DNA of 29,949 bases from a virus, in the IMG/VR virus record IMGVR_UViG_3300024520_000358, positions 1 through 29,949 of that record. The stretch is one strand, 5' to 3'. The translations under genes and the position numbers were made by a program. The notes under the pieces were generated by a model that ran no database searches, was not told where the DNA came from, and saw nothing but the letters and a program-made list of their open reading frames with translations. This document shows, in pieces, positions 1 through 9,453 of the stretch. Position 1 is the stretch's first letter, and every line of letters begins with the position of its first letter.

Positions 1-3000
1 GCGCCCGTGTTCGGGTCAGTCCAAACAAACAAATCAGAAATATCATTATCCCAAGTAACAAGGTTTGGATTTAGATTCCCAGCAGAATCAGCCGTCTGCA
101 ACAGTTGGGCAGTTTGGAAATCCTCAACCAGAGGAGCAATATGGTAAGCCTCACCCCCAGGCCCAACCGACATATACGAATTAGGAGCACCAAACCCAAG
201 CTCACGATACACAGCGTTAGCTAACACCTCAGAAGCAGCACGATCTACCGAAGGAACAGGATTCCCATCTTCATCTAATTTCGGAACTGGACCCCCTTCA
301 TCCACAACCTCGTCGTACCGTTTGACGTAATACTCATTCCCATTTGCATCTGTAGCGAAACCACCAGGATTAGTACCTCGATTTGGTTCGGTACCTCCAG
401 CAGCCTGATTCCACTTAACATCTAGTTTGTCAATCCCAGGACGAGAAAACCCAATAGGCAACTGCGCAGTATTCTTCTGCGCCTCAATCGCATTACGCAT
501 CTGACGCAAATACACGTAATCCCGAACAGTCAAAACCTGTTCCTTGCCGTTGCCATCCACATACGACAAATTCAACTGAGAACCACGAGCACCAATCTCA
601 TCACCCAACTCGTTCAAACGCCCAGCAATCTTCGCCCCAACCTGCTGCTCTATCCCATCCAAAGCACCCATATCAGGCAAATAAGTAGGACTCGGCAAAT
701 CACCAGACGCATAATAAGTTCTTAACGCCTGAGCAACCTCAGGGTTACTCGTCAAATACTCAGTCAACTCCCCAGGCAAACGATCACCAGCCTGCACAGC
801 CTGGTCAAACTCACCCGTCACAGTCGCAATAGTTTCCTGTGCCTCCATAACAGCCTCAGGAGTAGGCAGAACAACCTCTTCACCAGTGACATCCATGTAT
901 CGTTGAGCGACGCCTACAGCATCATCAAGTTCAGTGTTGATCTTGTCCAGCATGTAAGCGGCCTTATTAGCTGGATTATTGGCTTGGTTCCCTAGATTCA
1001 GAATGTCGATATCTCGTTCGACACCCATCCACAGGCCAACACCAGAAGCATCTTCCATATCCAAGACTTCTTCTAGGCGACCCATAGCATCTTGAATCTG
1101 CTGCTCATTAAGTACGCTTCCATCAGGAAGCGTAATCTCCATACCGAAATCCATTTCTGATGCGTCGGTCCCAGCCATTACCCGCTGAAACTCATCAAAG
1201 TTTTCGCCACTACCAAAGATAGAACGAAGCTGCTGTTCGATATGAATCTTGCGTGCCGTACCAGACGCAATAGTTTCATAGGCATACCGAATCCGTTTCG
1301 GATTCGACGCCACCCGATCTAACTTACGAACAAGATCCTGACGTTCAGCCTCCAACCGAATAAGCTCTTCACCTTCGGACTCAGGGATCTTTCCTTCGAC
1401 CTCATCCAACACCCGTTGAATGTCGTCCAACTCGGCGTCCCCGCCCATAATCTCTTGCTGCAATCCAGATTGACGAGAAAAGATTTCTGCCTCTTCACGA
1501 ACAGCGGCATCGACAGCATCTTCAGCAAGATCAGCATTTCTCTGCGCCTGCTCCAACGCCTGCTTCGCTAACGCCTTCTCCTCCCCAACAGCATGTTGGA
1601 ACTTGTGTGCCCGCTCAATAACTTTTGCTGTTGCGGCAGACCAGACTTCCTCAGCCCTATTCAACTTCTTCGACGCCATCACCGCAGCAGCAGAAGGGAA
1701 CTTCGCATACTCAGCCAACCGCTGAATAATGATGCCGTCCTGCGTCAAGATAGTCTCAGTTGCCACCTCACCAACACGAGGAGAAACCTGATCCACCCAA
1801 CCTTTAAGAGCCACGTTGATGTCATCAACGAACAGCGAATAGTCGCCACCGTTACGTTCAATGATCGCAGCTATCTGACCCTCAACGGACCCCATAACTT
1901 CGCCATCAACAGTGGAACCAGGCTTATGCAGTTCCTCACCAAAGAAATGGTCAGTGAGAGTGCCGTCTTTCCTTAAAATGTCAGCAGCTTCTTCTACCGA
2001 AATCTTGTCAGTAGCCGCTTTGGCTTTTGCCGCTTTCGCAAAGTCTTTACTATCGACATACCCTCGGCGCATCTCGGGGCCTGTAGGCGTATATGTTTCA
2101 CCCTTACGTTTGTGAACCCGTTTGTTGTATCTTCCGCTGCCTTCTAACGCTTCTTCAATTAACTCTCGCTGAGATCTTTTACCATCTAATGCTTCATCAG
2201 TTAATTGACGAGGAACATAGTTTTCTGTGTCAGCAAGAAACTCTCGGCCACCAAGTTTGTTTGCTTCATCCCGCAGAGCCGCAACAACCCTTTGAGCTTC
2301 AGGCAACAAATCGGGATCAATCTTATTGAGTACTGCCTGTGCGTCAAGATCTCCACCCAAAGCGTGATACACAGTTGTGGGGTCAGCCCCAACAGCATCA
2401 ATCGTTTTAGCCAAGTCATTAACAAGACTCATCATCACAGGCTTGGCTCTACGACCAATAGAAGTACCCCGAGCTACTGCATGAATCGCACGTTTACCCT
2501 GCTGAATCAGTACCGCATCATTAGTTTCACGCAACGTCCGTTTCAAAGCGTTCATGCGTCCACCAACCAAAGCCTTACCAGCCTTAGAAAGCCCAGCACG
2601 ATTCACAGCCCGACGCACACCGCGAGGCAAACTCATCGCAATCTTGCCAATAATCGGAGTTTCAGAAGTCATCACCCGAATACCGACAGGAGCGCTTACA
2701 CCCTTGCGAGTAACTTTGTTAATCGCATTAGTGATCGGATCAGCGACCCGAAGCGCCCGACCAATAGGGCCAGTACCAGGAACCCTGAAACCAATCCCCA
2801 CTTTCAAGTTGGCTGCCTCATCGGCAGACAACAACGCACCCCGATACCCCTTAGAACCAACAGTACGACCAGCAGTATCTAACTCACTACGAGCCATAAA
2901 CCCAGCAGCACGCCGCAACTCGTCAGGGTCAATAAGACTGGCACCCTTTTGCTGAGCCTTACTTGAAATCCTATAAAAATCGGTTAGATCATCAGCAACA

Positions 3001-3875
3001 GAGTCACCAATTTTGACCGTCCCAGCAACAAATTCTTTTGTTCCTTCTTCGGTACCTTCCCTGGCCCAAACATCCATCTGGTAGCCGCCCTTGCGGCCAC
3101 GCTTTATGGTGACATTCCCGATTCGTAAACCTTTAAAGGCTTCAGGACCAGTTTTCTTAACTGCGCCGCTAGCAATAGCGTCACCCACCTGCATAAATAC
3201 GTCGTCACCCAATGTGCGGGCAACATCATCCCCCGCAGTCCGAGCAATATGACTCAACGTCATTTTCTTCAGACTCTCACCCACAGCTTTACGGGAAAGG
3301 TTTCTCGCACCACCCGAAGCCAACTTCGCAGCAAACCCCGCACCCTTACCAACCAAACCGATATAAGAAAGAGGATCTAACGCAACGTCACCAAGGAACC
3401 CCAACGACGCTGCACCAAACTTCTGCCACCCGCTATTACGATTCTGCATCAAATCGTAGTCATGGAGTAAACGGCCAAAGGTGTAGTTCTCGTTGTACTG
3501 CTGACGCAAATCACCAAAGTCGAAGCCTTGACCTGTAGCCATGTCAATGCTTTCTTTAGCCAACGACGAACCCAAAGCCAAAGGCTTTTGGATCGCATTG
3601 AAGAAGCCGCCTACAGGTCCAGAGGCAAGAACTTTCTGCCACGCAGGAGTAGCAGCATTTATGTGGCCTTCTTCCACCCAGTTGTAGGTGGAGGGTCCGA
3701 TTACGGGCTTATAGAGTTCTTGTTGCGCAATCTGAGGAGTCTCAACTCCCAAGACTTGCGCTACACGAGAACCCGTTGTAGCAATGTTCGGGTCACCGTA
3801 TAAAGGTTTCTTTTTGGGTTTGCTATCAGTTCCTAGAATTTCGGATATGCGGCTCCGATTGGTTGATACTGCCAT
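1..3875 (-). CDS. Giant putative internal virion protein with kinase-like C-terminal region (partial, 3' end outside window)
   Basis: The reading frame is open from ATG at 3875 to the window edge, giving at least 1291 residues with no stop. The ATG follows GGGG and lies 9 nt after the stop of the 751-aa gene. The N-terminal third has Ala/Gly-rich, potentially amphipathic stretches (residues about 140-180, 'GDVALDPLSYIGLVGKG'). The middle is charged and probably coiled-coil (about 720-850). From about residue 1163 the text reads 'NPGGFATDANGNEYYVKRYD', then 'DRAASEVLANAVYRELGFGAP', then a beta-hairpin-like segment. This resembles the N-lobe of HipA/PI-kinase-like folds found in some phage head proteins (GG..G..YYVK; ..E.LAN.LY..LG...P). 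Position at the end of the structural operon and size suggest an internal or ejected virion protein. The virion role is inference, and the kinase-like call rests on motif memory only. Confidence 0.7.
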   Translation of the reverse strand, partial: MAVSTNRSRISEILGTDSKPKKKPLYGDPNIATTGSRVAQVLGVETPQIAQQELYKPVIGPSTYNWVEEGHINAATPAWQKVLASGPVGGFFNAIQKPLALGSSLAKESIDMATGQGFDFGDLRQQYNENYTFGRLLHDYDLMQNRNSGWQKFGAASLGFLGDVALDPLSYIGLVGKGAGFAAKLASGGARNLSRKAVGESLKKMTLSHIARTAGDDVARTLGDDVFMQVGDAIASGAVKKTGPEAFKGLRIGNVTIKRGRKGGYQMDVWAREGTEEGTKEFVAGTVKIGDSVADDLTDFYRISSKAQQKGASLIDPDELRRAAGFMARSELDTAGRTVGSKGYRGALLSADEAANLKVGIGFRVPGTGPIGRALRVADPITNAINKVTRKGVSAPVGIRVMTSETPIIGKIAMSLPRGVRRAVNRAGLSKAGKALVGGRMNALKRTLRETNDAVLIQQGKRAIHAVARGTSIGRRAKPVMMSLVNDLAKTIDAVGADPTTVYHALGGDLDAQAVLNKIDPDLLPEAQRVVAALRDEANKLGGREFLADTENYVPRQLTDEALDGKRSQRELIEEALEGSGRYNKRVHKRKGETYTPTGPEMRRGYVDSKDFAKAAKAKAATDKISVEEAADILRKDGTLTDHFFGEELHKPGSTVDGEVMGSVEGQIAAIIERNGGDYSLFVDDINVALKGWVDQVSPRVGEVATETILTQDGIIIQRLAEYAKFPSAAAVMASKKLNRAEEVWSAATAKVIERAHKFQHAVGEEKALAKQALEQAQRNADLAEDAVDAAVREEAEIFSRQSGLQQEIMGGDAELDDIQRVLDEVEGKIPESEGEELIRLEAERQDLVRKLDRVASNPKRIRYAYETIASGTARKIHIEQQLRSIFGSGENFDEFQRVMAGTDASEMDFGMEITLPDGSVLNEQQIQDAMGRLEEVLDMEDASGVGLWMGVERDIDILNLGNQANNPANKAAYMLDKINTELDDAVGVAQRYMDVTGEEVVLPTPEAVMEAQETIATVTGEFDQAVQAGDRLPGELTEYLTSNPEVAQALRTYYASGDLPSPTYLPDMGALDGIEQQVGAKIAGRLNELGDEIGARGSQLNLSYVDGNGKEQVLTVRDYVYLRQMRNAIEAQKNTAQLPIGFSRPGIDKLDVKWNQAAGGTEPNRGTNPGGFATDANGNEYYVKRYDEVVDEGGPVPKLDEDGNPVPSVDRAASEVLANAVYRELGFGAPNSYMSVGPGGEAYHIAPLVEDFQTAQLLQTADSAGNLNPNLVTWDNDISDLFVWTDPNTG

Positions 3876-3884
3876 GCAGCCCCA

Positions 3885-6140
3885 TTATCTAGTGAATGCG
3901 CTTGCACGCTCTCGTTGTCTCGTATTCTCAGAATCAATAGCTTCTCTCACATTTCTGAGATCCACTGATGCAACATCTCTTGCCAACTCTGCGTACAGAG
4001 TGTCAATCATCGAAGTCTCAGCCACGGACAAACCTTTAGCACCAAACGCATCGGTAGTACGCAACCCTTCGAGATACTCATCTCGTCTTTTCTGAGCATC
4101 TTCTTCGGCATTCAATGTGTCAATACCCAACATCGCATTCACATGAATAAAGAAATCAGGGTCAAGTTTCGGATACTTCTGTTGAAGGTTCTGCATCGTT
4201 CCCATCGGGAACGCTTCCTGACCGATACCTGCAAGGCGTTGCGTTTCGATCCAATCGTTACGCAACGATTCACGCTCGGTGGCACCCATTTGCCGCCAAA
4301 TGGCGACATCGACTTTGTATAGATCGGCTGCGGTTTGGTCATCGGCAGCTTCAGCCTCAGCAGCCATCGTCGCTGCCTCTTGCTGCAACCTTGCAGCATC
4401 TTCATTAGCAGCCCGAACAATTTCAGCCTGCTCAGACTTGTAGGTTTGGGCAGCTTCACGTTCCGTAGTTTGAAACGCCTGACTCAAAGCAGACTGTTTA
4501 CCCGAGAAGGTCCGACTAAGAAGAGCTTGTTCAGCGGAGAACTCACGGCCAAGTAAACCTTGGTCAGCGGAGAAGTCACGACCCAACTGGGATTCCCCAG
4601 CCTGGAAATCACGGCCAAGCTGCGCTTCACCAGACTGCCACGCCTGCGTATCCTTCCGAATCAAATCACCAACAAGAGACTCGATCATTCTCTGATCCCG
4701 ACCAATGTTGAAATTCTCTTGACGCATCGCCTCACCAATAATGCGTTCAGACTCTTCAGCATCCAACCCAGCTAACGCCTCACTCAGATTGCTTTGCAAC
4801 TGCTGTGTGTAAGCGAACTCTTCATCACCCAAAGCCAACTCGGATTCAGCAGCCAGTTGCGCAGGAGCAGCCAACCGCTCCCTTGCGCTCATATCTCCTA
4901 TCTGAGTCAAGCGAGCCATCGCATCCTGCGATGACGCAGCTTGCGACCCAGCCTGAGAACCCACAATTTGGGCAATCTTCTCAAACTCGTCAGTGACCTG
5001 ATCGCCAAGACCCTCACGGGCAGCAGTCAAACTAGCTTCCGTACCAGACTGCATTTCCTGGGCACGAAGCGCCACAGCATCCACAAGACCCTGCTGCACA
5101 CCAGCACGATCAGCATCCAAAATACCAAGCTCTGTTTCCAACGCTGTTTTGATGTCACCGATTTGGCCTGTGCGTCGTAGCACACTGGCAGCAAGCTGCT
5201 CCACAGACTGCTTGTTCAAATCTTTCAGATTTGTTTCCCGTTCAGTCATCATGGTGCGAAGCATGTCGGAGAAATCACGAGTAGACATCTCACCATATAG
5301 GGAACGAATAGTGTCGCTTACAGGAGCGGGAGCAGGGCCAGGCGCTACAGGCGCTCCTGGCGCTCCTGGCGCTACGGGCGCTACAGGCGCTACAGGGGCT
5401 ACAGGGGCTACGGGGGCTACGGGAGTTACAGGAGTTACAGGAGTTACAGACGCAGCAGGGGCACCGTAAGGCAAACTTTCTAAATCACTTAAATCAGAAC
5501 CGAAACGTCGTATCGGGGTGCGGTTACGTTGCGTTGCCGCAGTCTCACCCTCCAAAGCACCTAACCCACCTTGAGGCTGAGTAGCCCTCGCAACGGCACC
5601 CTCAACAAGAGCTTGAAGATTATCTAAAGCACCAGGAGCCGCACCTTGTGGCCCCCATCCTTGTTGTTTACCTAAAGTTCCAGGGTCTATCACGGACCAG
5701 TCAGTACCACTTCTCGGTCCAGGCCCACCAGGGCTTTCAGATCTTGGATCAAAAGGATTGCGGATATTGATAGCGTTTCGTCTGGTTTGACCCTCAGCAG
5801 CCGCCCGCTGAATCGCAAGGTTTTTGATAGCTTCATTTATTTGTTGGCTACCAACAGGAGTTCCAGGTAACGCAAATTGGTCACCCTCTTTGTATCCCTG
5901 TCGAAGATCACGACCGATAGCAATCGGGAGTTTCGACTTTATTTTGTCAACACCAGGAGCAACCGCCCGAGCAACAGCACGGTCCATAAGACCGCCCTCG
6001 CCGATGCCCGCCTCAACAGCCTTGGGTATCCAATCAGCCGCAGCCCCCACTCCCGTACCTAGACCACCGAAATATCCTGGTCTGCTTTCTCCACCAGTAC
6101 GGCCCCGAATCGCTGCCAAACGCTCTGCTTCTGTGGGCAT
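3885..6140 (-). CDS. Large coiled-coil virion protein with Pro-rich linker and 11-residue repeats
   Basis: This is a 751-aa protein of unknown family. The N-terminal 220 residues are Gly/Pro/Arg-rich. A low-complexity (P-V/G-A/T)n linker follows, and then a long Ala/Glu/Gln-rich helical region. Inside it, residues 501-566 form six consecutive 11-residue repeats opened by an aromatic residue (W501, F512, F523, F534, F545, F556, with Y567 closing) and carrying a loose 'LGRDF' motif. This is a hendecad pattern typical of right-handed or straight coiled coils. Its ATG overlaps the TAA of the 137-aa gene by one base. Length, helicity and location before the giant protein fit an internal core or ejection protein of a podovirus-like virion. 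No enzyme motif was seen. Confidence 0.75.
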   Translation of the reverse strand: MPTEAERLAAIRGRTGGESRPGYFGGLGTGVGAAADWIPKAVEAGIGEGGLMDRAVARAVAPGVDKIKSKLPIAIGRDLRQGYKEGDQFALPGTPVGSQQINEAIKNLAIQRAAAEGQTRRNAINIRNPFDPRSESPGGPGPRSGTDWSVIDPGTLGKQQGWGPQGAAPGALDNLQALVEGAVARATQPQGGLGALEGETAATQRNRTPIRRFGSDLSDLESLPYGAPAASVTPVTPVTPVAPVAPVAPVAPVAPVAPGAPGAPVAPGPAPAPVSDTIRSLYGEMSTRDFSDMLRTMMTERETNLKDLNKQSVEQLAASVLRRTGQIGDIKTALETELGILDADRAGVQQGLVDAVALRAQEMQSGTEASLTAAREGLGDQVTDEFEKIAQIVGSQAGSQAASSQDAMARLTQIGDMSARERLAAPAQLAAESELALGDEEFAYTQQLQSNLSEALAGLDAEESERIIGEAMRQENFNIGRDQRMIESLVGDLIRKDTQAWQSGEAQLGRDFQAGESQLGRDFSADQGLLGREFSAEQALLSRTFSGKQSALSQAFQTTEREAAQTYKSEQAEIVRAANEDAARLQQEAATMAAEAEAADDQTAADLYKVDVAIWRQMGATERESLRNDWIETQRLAGIGQEAFPMGTMQNLQQKYPKLDPDFFIHVNAMLGIDTLNAEEDAQKRRDEYLEGLRTTDAFGAKGLSVAETSMIDTLYAELARDVASVDLRNVREAIDSENTRQRERASAFTR
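4443..4640 (-). repeat. Six in-frame 33-nt (11-residue) repeats
   Basis: The segment codes for six units of 11 residues in the 751-aa protein, each starting with W or F and most containing (L)GRD/E or SR/SQ before the next aromatic residue. DNA copies have diverged but unit length is perfectly kept over 66 residues. Confidence 0.8.
5341..5449 (-). repeat. 9-nt tandem repeat encoding a (Pro-Val/Gly-Ala/Thr)n linker
   Basis: About twelve 9-nt units of the type GCTACAGGG/GCTCCTGGC (plus-strand reading) encode PVTPVT...PVAPVA...PGAPGA in the 751-aa protein. Neighbouring copies are nearly identical, which suggests recent slippage-type expansion. The antisense reading looks collagen-like (GAT)n, but this is only a shadow. 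Confidence 0.8.
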
Positions 6141-6553
6141 TACGCCAAGCCTCCGACCGTTTGCGCAATCGCAAACCGACGCAACGCATTAGCAATCTGG
6201 TCATCAATCATCGAACCATACAACTGCTCCTCCAAAAGGTTACGTTGCTGATCCAACTGCCTCCGAGCCTCTTCACCCTGCGCAGCAGCACCAAACCGAG
6301 CCAACTCAGTCTCACCCGCCTGAATCTCCTGCGCACGCCGAAACTGCCCCGAATCAATCATCCCACGACGATTAAACGCACCAGGCAAAGTACGAGCAGC
6401 ACGCCCAGCCTGCTGCTCAACATTAAACTTATTCATCGCATCCGAACGCCCAATACGTTCCTTCGCACGCTGAATATCGCTCAAACCATACCCATACTCG
6501 CGAGTCTGGGTACCCAAAGAACTGGCACGATCTCCATAACCCGCAAAAGCCAT
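6140..6553 (-). CDS. Small putative virion protein (137 aa)
   Basis: The protein has 137 residues: a Gly/Tyr-containing N-terminus ('MAFAGYGDRASSLGTQ'), then a largely helical, Arg/Gln/Glu-rich body with 'NKFNVEQQAGRAARTLPGAFNRRGMIDSG' split over its middle and a helical C-terminus. No family is recognised. It is locked between the fibre-like 118-aa gene (stop and start share bases at 6553) and the 751-aa coiled-coil gene (TAATG overlap at 6140), so it is co-translated with them. Similar small helical proteins next to internal core proteins are often minor virion components. The role is inferred from position. Confidence 0.65.
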   Translation of the reverse strand: MAFAGYGDRASSLGTQTREYGYGLSDIQRAKERIGRSDAMNKFNVEQQAGRAARTLPGAFNRRGMIDSGQFRRAQEIQAGETELARFGAAAQGEEARRQLDQQRNLLEEQLYGSMIDDQIANALRRFAIAQTVGGLA

Positions 6554-6909
6554 TAGCCAAACACCTGACCAGCCAACACCAACGTGCCAGCATCCACCGT
6601 TATCGAAATAGCAGGAGTAGCCCCACCCGAGGAAACAATGGGGGCAGTCCCAGTCACAGACGTAACCGTGCCCGCTAACGCCGTGATATCAGAGATAAGA
6701 GCTTTCTTAACAGCATTAGAATCATCCGTATCAGAAATAACAACATAATCGGCTGCCGTTGCCGTCGCCAGAGTCGCCGTAAACGGAGCCAATGTAAGCG
6801 CTAAATCTCCTGTCGTACCGCCTCCCTGCAAGGGAGCGGTAGTAGTAACAGCAGAAATGTCACCAACCGAAGTTTGCGTAATACGTTGCTCGATACGTTG
6901 AAGAGTCAT
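6553..6909 (-). CDS. Small tail-fibre-like structural protein (118 aa)
   Basis: The protein has 118 residues and is Thr/Ala/Val-rich, with beta-strand patterning. It contains the phage fibre-type strings 'ADYVVISDTDDSNAVKKALI' and 'GTVTSVTGTAPIVSSGGATP', which recur in tail fibre and neck-appendage proteins of environmental phages. The N-terminal 'MTLQRIEQRIT' may be a helical attachment. Starts and stops overlap by one base with both neighbours. A function as a fibre or whisker subunit is inferred; the composition is what is actually seen. Confidence 0.65.
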   Translation of the reverse strand: MTLQRIEQRITQTSVGDISAVTTTAPLQGGGTTGDLALTLAPFTATLATATAADYVVISDTDDSNAVKKALISDITALAGTVTSVTGTAPIVSSGGATPAISITVDAGTLVLAGQVFG

Positions 6910-7220
6910 TAGTTATCCAAACCGAAGAACGAAATCTGAATATCGGAATCACTAGCAACACGAATCAACTTGACCTGCGTCAAATCTTTCGTATACAGAT
7001 CCATAACCGAATACGGATTCAAATAATGACCAATAGCAGCAGTAGGGTCACCACCACCACCACCAGTCCAGCGCACACGGACAGCTTCAGCACCATTCGT
7101 AATCATCGCACCCACAGCACCAGCGGGCACCGTTAAAGCAACAGCGGTGTTTGAAACTGTTAATTGCTGGTCGCCCTTAAAGACACCGTAAGCACTTGCG
7201 TTAGCTAATATCGAACTCAT
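6909..7220 (-). CDS. Small beta-rich virion protein (103 aa)
   Basis: The protein has 103 residues: 'GDQQLTVSNTAVALTVPAGA', a segment around 'NGAEAVRVRWTGGGG', then 'YLNPYSVMDLYTKDLTQVKL' and a beta-rich end 'SDSDIQISFFG'. The pattern resembles small jelly-roll or decoration-like proteins common in phage structural operons. A clear SD (GGAG, 5 nt before ATG) lies in the end of the preceding gene. It sits among tail genes, so a tail or capsid accessory role is likely, but the family is not firmly recognised. Confidence 0.65.
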   Translation of the reverse strand: MSSILANASAYGVFKGDQQLTVSNTAVALTVPAGAVGAMITNGAEAVRVRWTGGGGGDPTAAIGHYLNPYSVMDLYTKDLTQVKLIRVASDSDIQISFFGLDN

Positions 7221-7221
7221 T

Positions 7222-7488
7222 TCAACTCCAAAGTCCTAGTCGGACTGCTTCAAGATCGTTTTGTAACAATGTAATCGCAGCCGCATTCGTAGCTGCACTA
7301 GCAGAAACAGCGCCTACAGCGACCTCAGCAGATGTGGCAATCGCCATAGCTCCCGAAGCAACCGCACGAATATCGCTATCCGTATCGCTGATAGTTTCAA
7401 ATTTTTGAGACAGTTTCCTTAATTCGTATTCTAAAGAAACGTTGTTTTGTCCCAGAAATTTGTGGGTGGGGCGATACGTAACAGTCAT
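7222..7488 (-). CDS. Small structural protein with alanine-rich helix (88 aa)
   Basis: ATG at 7488 gives 'MTVTYRPTHKFLGQNN' and an 88-aa product. A GTG at 7497 would add 3 residues and sits closer to an AGGGG motif, so the start is uncertain. The N-terminal half is polar and the C-terminal half is a long Ala-rich helix ending 'LQNDLEAVRLGLWS', probably oligomerising. The gene lies directly after the stop of the 124-aa gene and its TGA is one base from the next ATG. No family is recognised; a minor tail component is the simplest inference. Confidence 0.6.
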   Translation of the reverse strand: MTVTYRPTHKFLGQNNVSLEYELRKLSQKFETISDTDSDIRAVASGAMAIATSAEVAVGAVSASAATNAAAITLLQNDLEAVRLGLWS

Positions 7489-7489
7489 A

Positions 7490-7864
7490 TCAACCACTAG
7501 CCCCTACAGGGTCAGTAGTCCATTCTCCGTTAATAAACCATTCCTTCGGAACAGGCTCAGGATACGCAAGGACTGTTTCGTTCAAAACGGGGGTTGCTTC
7601 CCAACGATTTTCGGAATCGTTCCAACCAGCCTCTAAACGGTATTTCTTAAATTCGGTAGCAAACCGAACATTTTCACCATTTGGCCCAACCTCATCTTCA
7701 ACAAATGTCACATCAACAGAGTCAGGTATTGGAGTTGCTAGCACAATTTCGGCCCAACCCTCAGGTAAATCTTGGCCTTTAACCCAATCAGGACTATGGT
7801 CCTTTATGTCTTGGGGATAACGAGGCCAGTTGCCATCAGGATCTCTATAACAAAGAAAACTCAT
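7490..7864 (-). CDS. Hypothetical protein next to beta-propeller tail protein (124 aa), possible fibre assembly factor
   Basis: The chosen start is ATG at 7864, because it forms an ATGA overlap with the stop of the 526-aa gene. A longer version starting at 7909 would run deep into that gene. The 124-aa acidic protein is Trp/Pro-rich: 'CYRDPDGNWPRYPQDIKDHS', several 'GW..' motifs and a C-terminal 'EWFINGEWTTDPVGASG'. The size and position immediately after a large tail/fibre gene resemble phage tail-fibre assembly proteins, but no diagnostic motif was recognised, so this is inference. Confidence 0.6.
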   Translation of the reverse strand: MSFLCYRDPDGNWPRYPQDIKDHSPDWVKGQDLPEGWAEIVLATPIPDSVDVTFVEDEVGPNGENVRFATEFKKYRLEAGWNDSENRWEATPVLNETVLAYPEPVPKEWFINGEWTTDPVGASG

Positions 7865-9441
7865 ACTAACGGCGTCCCATTCACAGTAGAAACTGGAGTT
7901 GCAGTCCACCCAACAGAAACCGACAGGTAAGAGGGGTTTGTGGAATAGTTTGCGTCGTTAGTAGTGTTTTCGGTTCTTACAAGATCTCCCGTAGCAGAAG
8001 TCATATTGGTTTTGTTGTCGTAGTAGTGAACTGTTCCGCCAGGGCTACTGCCACCACTCAACGTAATGGGAGCACCTGTCCCTGAACCGTCACTTGCTAA
8101 ACGAGCCACCCAACCACACGCACCGTCACCAGCAGTAGAACCCAAATTGGTTTTACCCCCAATAACAATGTCGTCATTAGAGTTAATGCTCATGCTGTGG
8201 GCGTAAGTGTCCGAAGCCACCAAACCACCAGAAGCAGTTACTTTCAGAATGTTGCTCCAGTTGAAAGTTCCGTCAACATCGTAACGACTTATACTGACAT
8301 ACGCCCCACTGGAATATGTCCAACTAAACGCCACATACACGTTTCCTATTGAATCAACCGCAGGGTTGCAATAGGGTGCACCTGCTGGGGTATCCAAATC
8401 ATAACCATCTAGGGATGGTCCAGTTCCAGGGGTCAAAGTTCTGGCCCAGTCGATTGCCATATCTGTCGTACTACTATCCACACAATCAATTCGGGCTACA
8501 TGCAATTTATTGTCAGTAAAACGATCATTTACACCGACGAAGTATCCGTACTCGTCCGATCCAACAGCAGGGGCAGGAACAATATATCCACCACGACAAG
8601 TCATGCTGCCATCGGTATCCGCAAACTTTGATCTGCGGCGAGTCGAACTACCAGACGCAATGGTGTACCCGTATGCACGCCAATGGGCGTAGCTGTCGCT
8701 CATACCAGTGATGTATTGACGATCTACACCCTCATGGTAAATGTTTGCTCTAATGAACTCGGCACCAGCATCACCATAAAACGCTGTACCCCAACCCGAA
8801 TAGTCCTCAAATGTTAAAGCAAACCACTGAGCCTGCCCCCACACATTTTTTTCACCCCAAGCAATATCGTATTTAGTTGAATTACCAGCAGCCGTTTTTC
8901 GGGCCTGCATGTGACGGCCTTCTTTGAATTGAGCAACGTTGGTGTTGCCTGTGTGTTGATAATATTTTCGGGGACCGTCAGGATCAGCAATCGTGGATGT
9001 TGTCGGAGCAGTAAACGTGTAGACGGCTTCCCTGTAGCCACCCGAATATAGACCAGTAACAGCGATTTTGTCGTCAGATTCTCGTGACGCTATATCCCAT
9101 ACCTGATCCCAGTCAGTAGTGTTAGTACTTCGACCGCTTGCGGCCAGCAAACTGGGCGTATCGCCACCATCAATTTTGGCTATACCAAAGGTACCGTCAC
9201 TGTATCGACCTACAACATAAATGTTGTCTGAAGTATCTACACAAAGACCCCGACCATTTACATGAATGTTACTTGGCCCTTGCCAATGGGCGAACCACGA
9301 AGAACGAGAAGCACCAGCAAACATAACGCTGTTTAGCCAAGTAGAAATAGCGGTGCTTGGATGCGCCTTCGGGGTCGATGTGCGACCCTTCCAATTAGAT
9401 ACCGCTGAAGCTGGATTAGTTCTGTCCTGACGGAAAGACAC
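7861..9441 (-). CDS. Beta-propeller tail or fibre protein (526 aa)
   Basis: GTG at 9441 is preceded by AGGGG with 7-nt spacing. The 526-aa protein has repeated blade-like segments of the SBBP/NHL kind: 'VDTSDNIYVVGRYSDGTFGI' near residue 70, 'VDSIGNVYVAFSW' near 365, 'INSNDDIVIGGKT' near 425, with aromatic and Asp/Gly-rich turns throughout. This predicts a beta-propeller that could bind a receptor or glycan on the host surface. The C-terminal 100 residues are Ser/Thr/Gly-rich. It is flanked by small fibre-type genes. Receptor-binding is inferred; the propeller pattern is visible. Confidence 0.7.
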   Translation of the reverse strand: MSFRQDRTNPASAVSNWKGRTSTPKAHPSTAISTWLNSVMFAGASRSSWFAHWQGPSNIHVNGRGLCVDTSDNIYVVGRYSDGTFGIAKIDGGDTPSLLAASGRSTNTTDWDQVWDIASRESDDKIAVTGLYSGGYREAVYTFTAPTTSTIADPDGPRKYYQHTGNTNVAQFKEGRHMQARKTAAGNSTKYDIAWGEKNVWGQAQWFALTFEDYSGWGTAFYGDAGAEFIRANIYHEGVDRQYITGMSDSYAHWRAYGYTIASGSSTRRRSKFADTDGSMTCRGGYIVPAPAVGSDEYGYFVGVNDRFTDNKLHVARIDCVDSSTTDMAIDWARTLTPGTGPSLDGYDLDTPAGAPYCNPAVDSIGNVYVAFSWTYSSGAYVSISRYDVDGTFNWSNILKVTASGGLVASDTYAHSMSINSNDDIVIGGKTNLGSTAGDGACGWVARLASDGSGTGAPITLSGGSSPGGTVHYYDNKTNMTSATGDLVRTENTTNDANYSTNPSYLSVSVGWTATPVSTVNGTPLV

Positions 9442-9453
9442 GAAATGCCCCTA

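Noticed and set aside
2205-2882. Long plus-strand open frames over the giant protein gene (also at 2554-2955)
   Set aside because: They lie opposite a continuous minus-strand frame with consistent structural-protein composition and have no SD or neighbouring same-strand genes.
5149-5469. A plus-strand reading with collagen-like GAT/GAP repeats
   Set aside because: It is antisense to the Pro-Val-Ala tract of the 751-aa gene and follows from the 9-nt repeat. It lacks an SD and good context.
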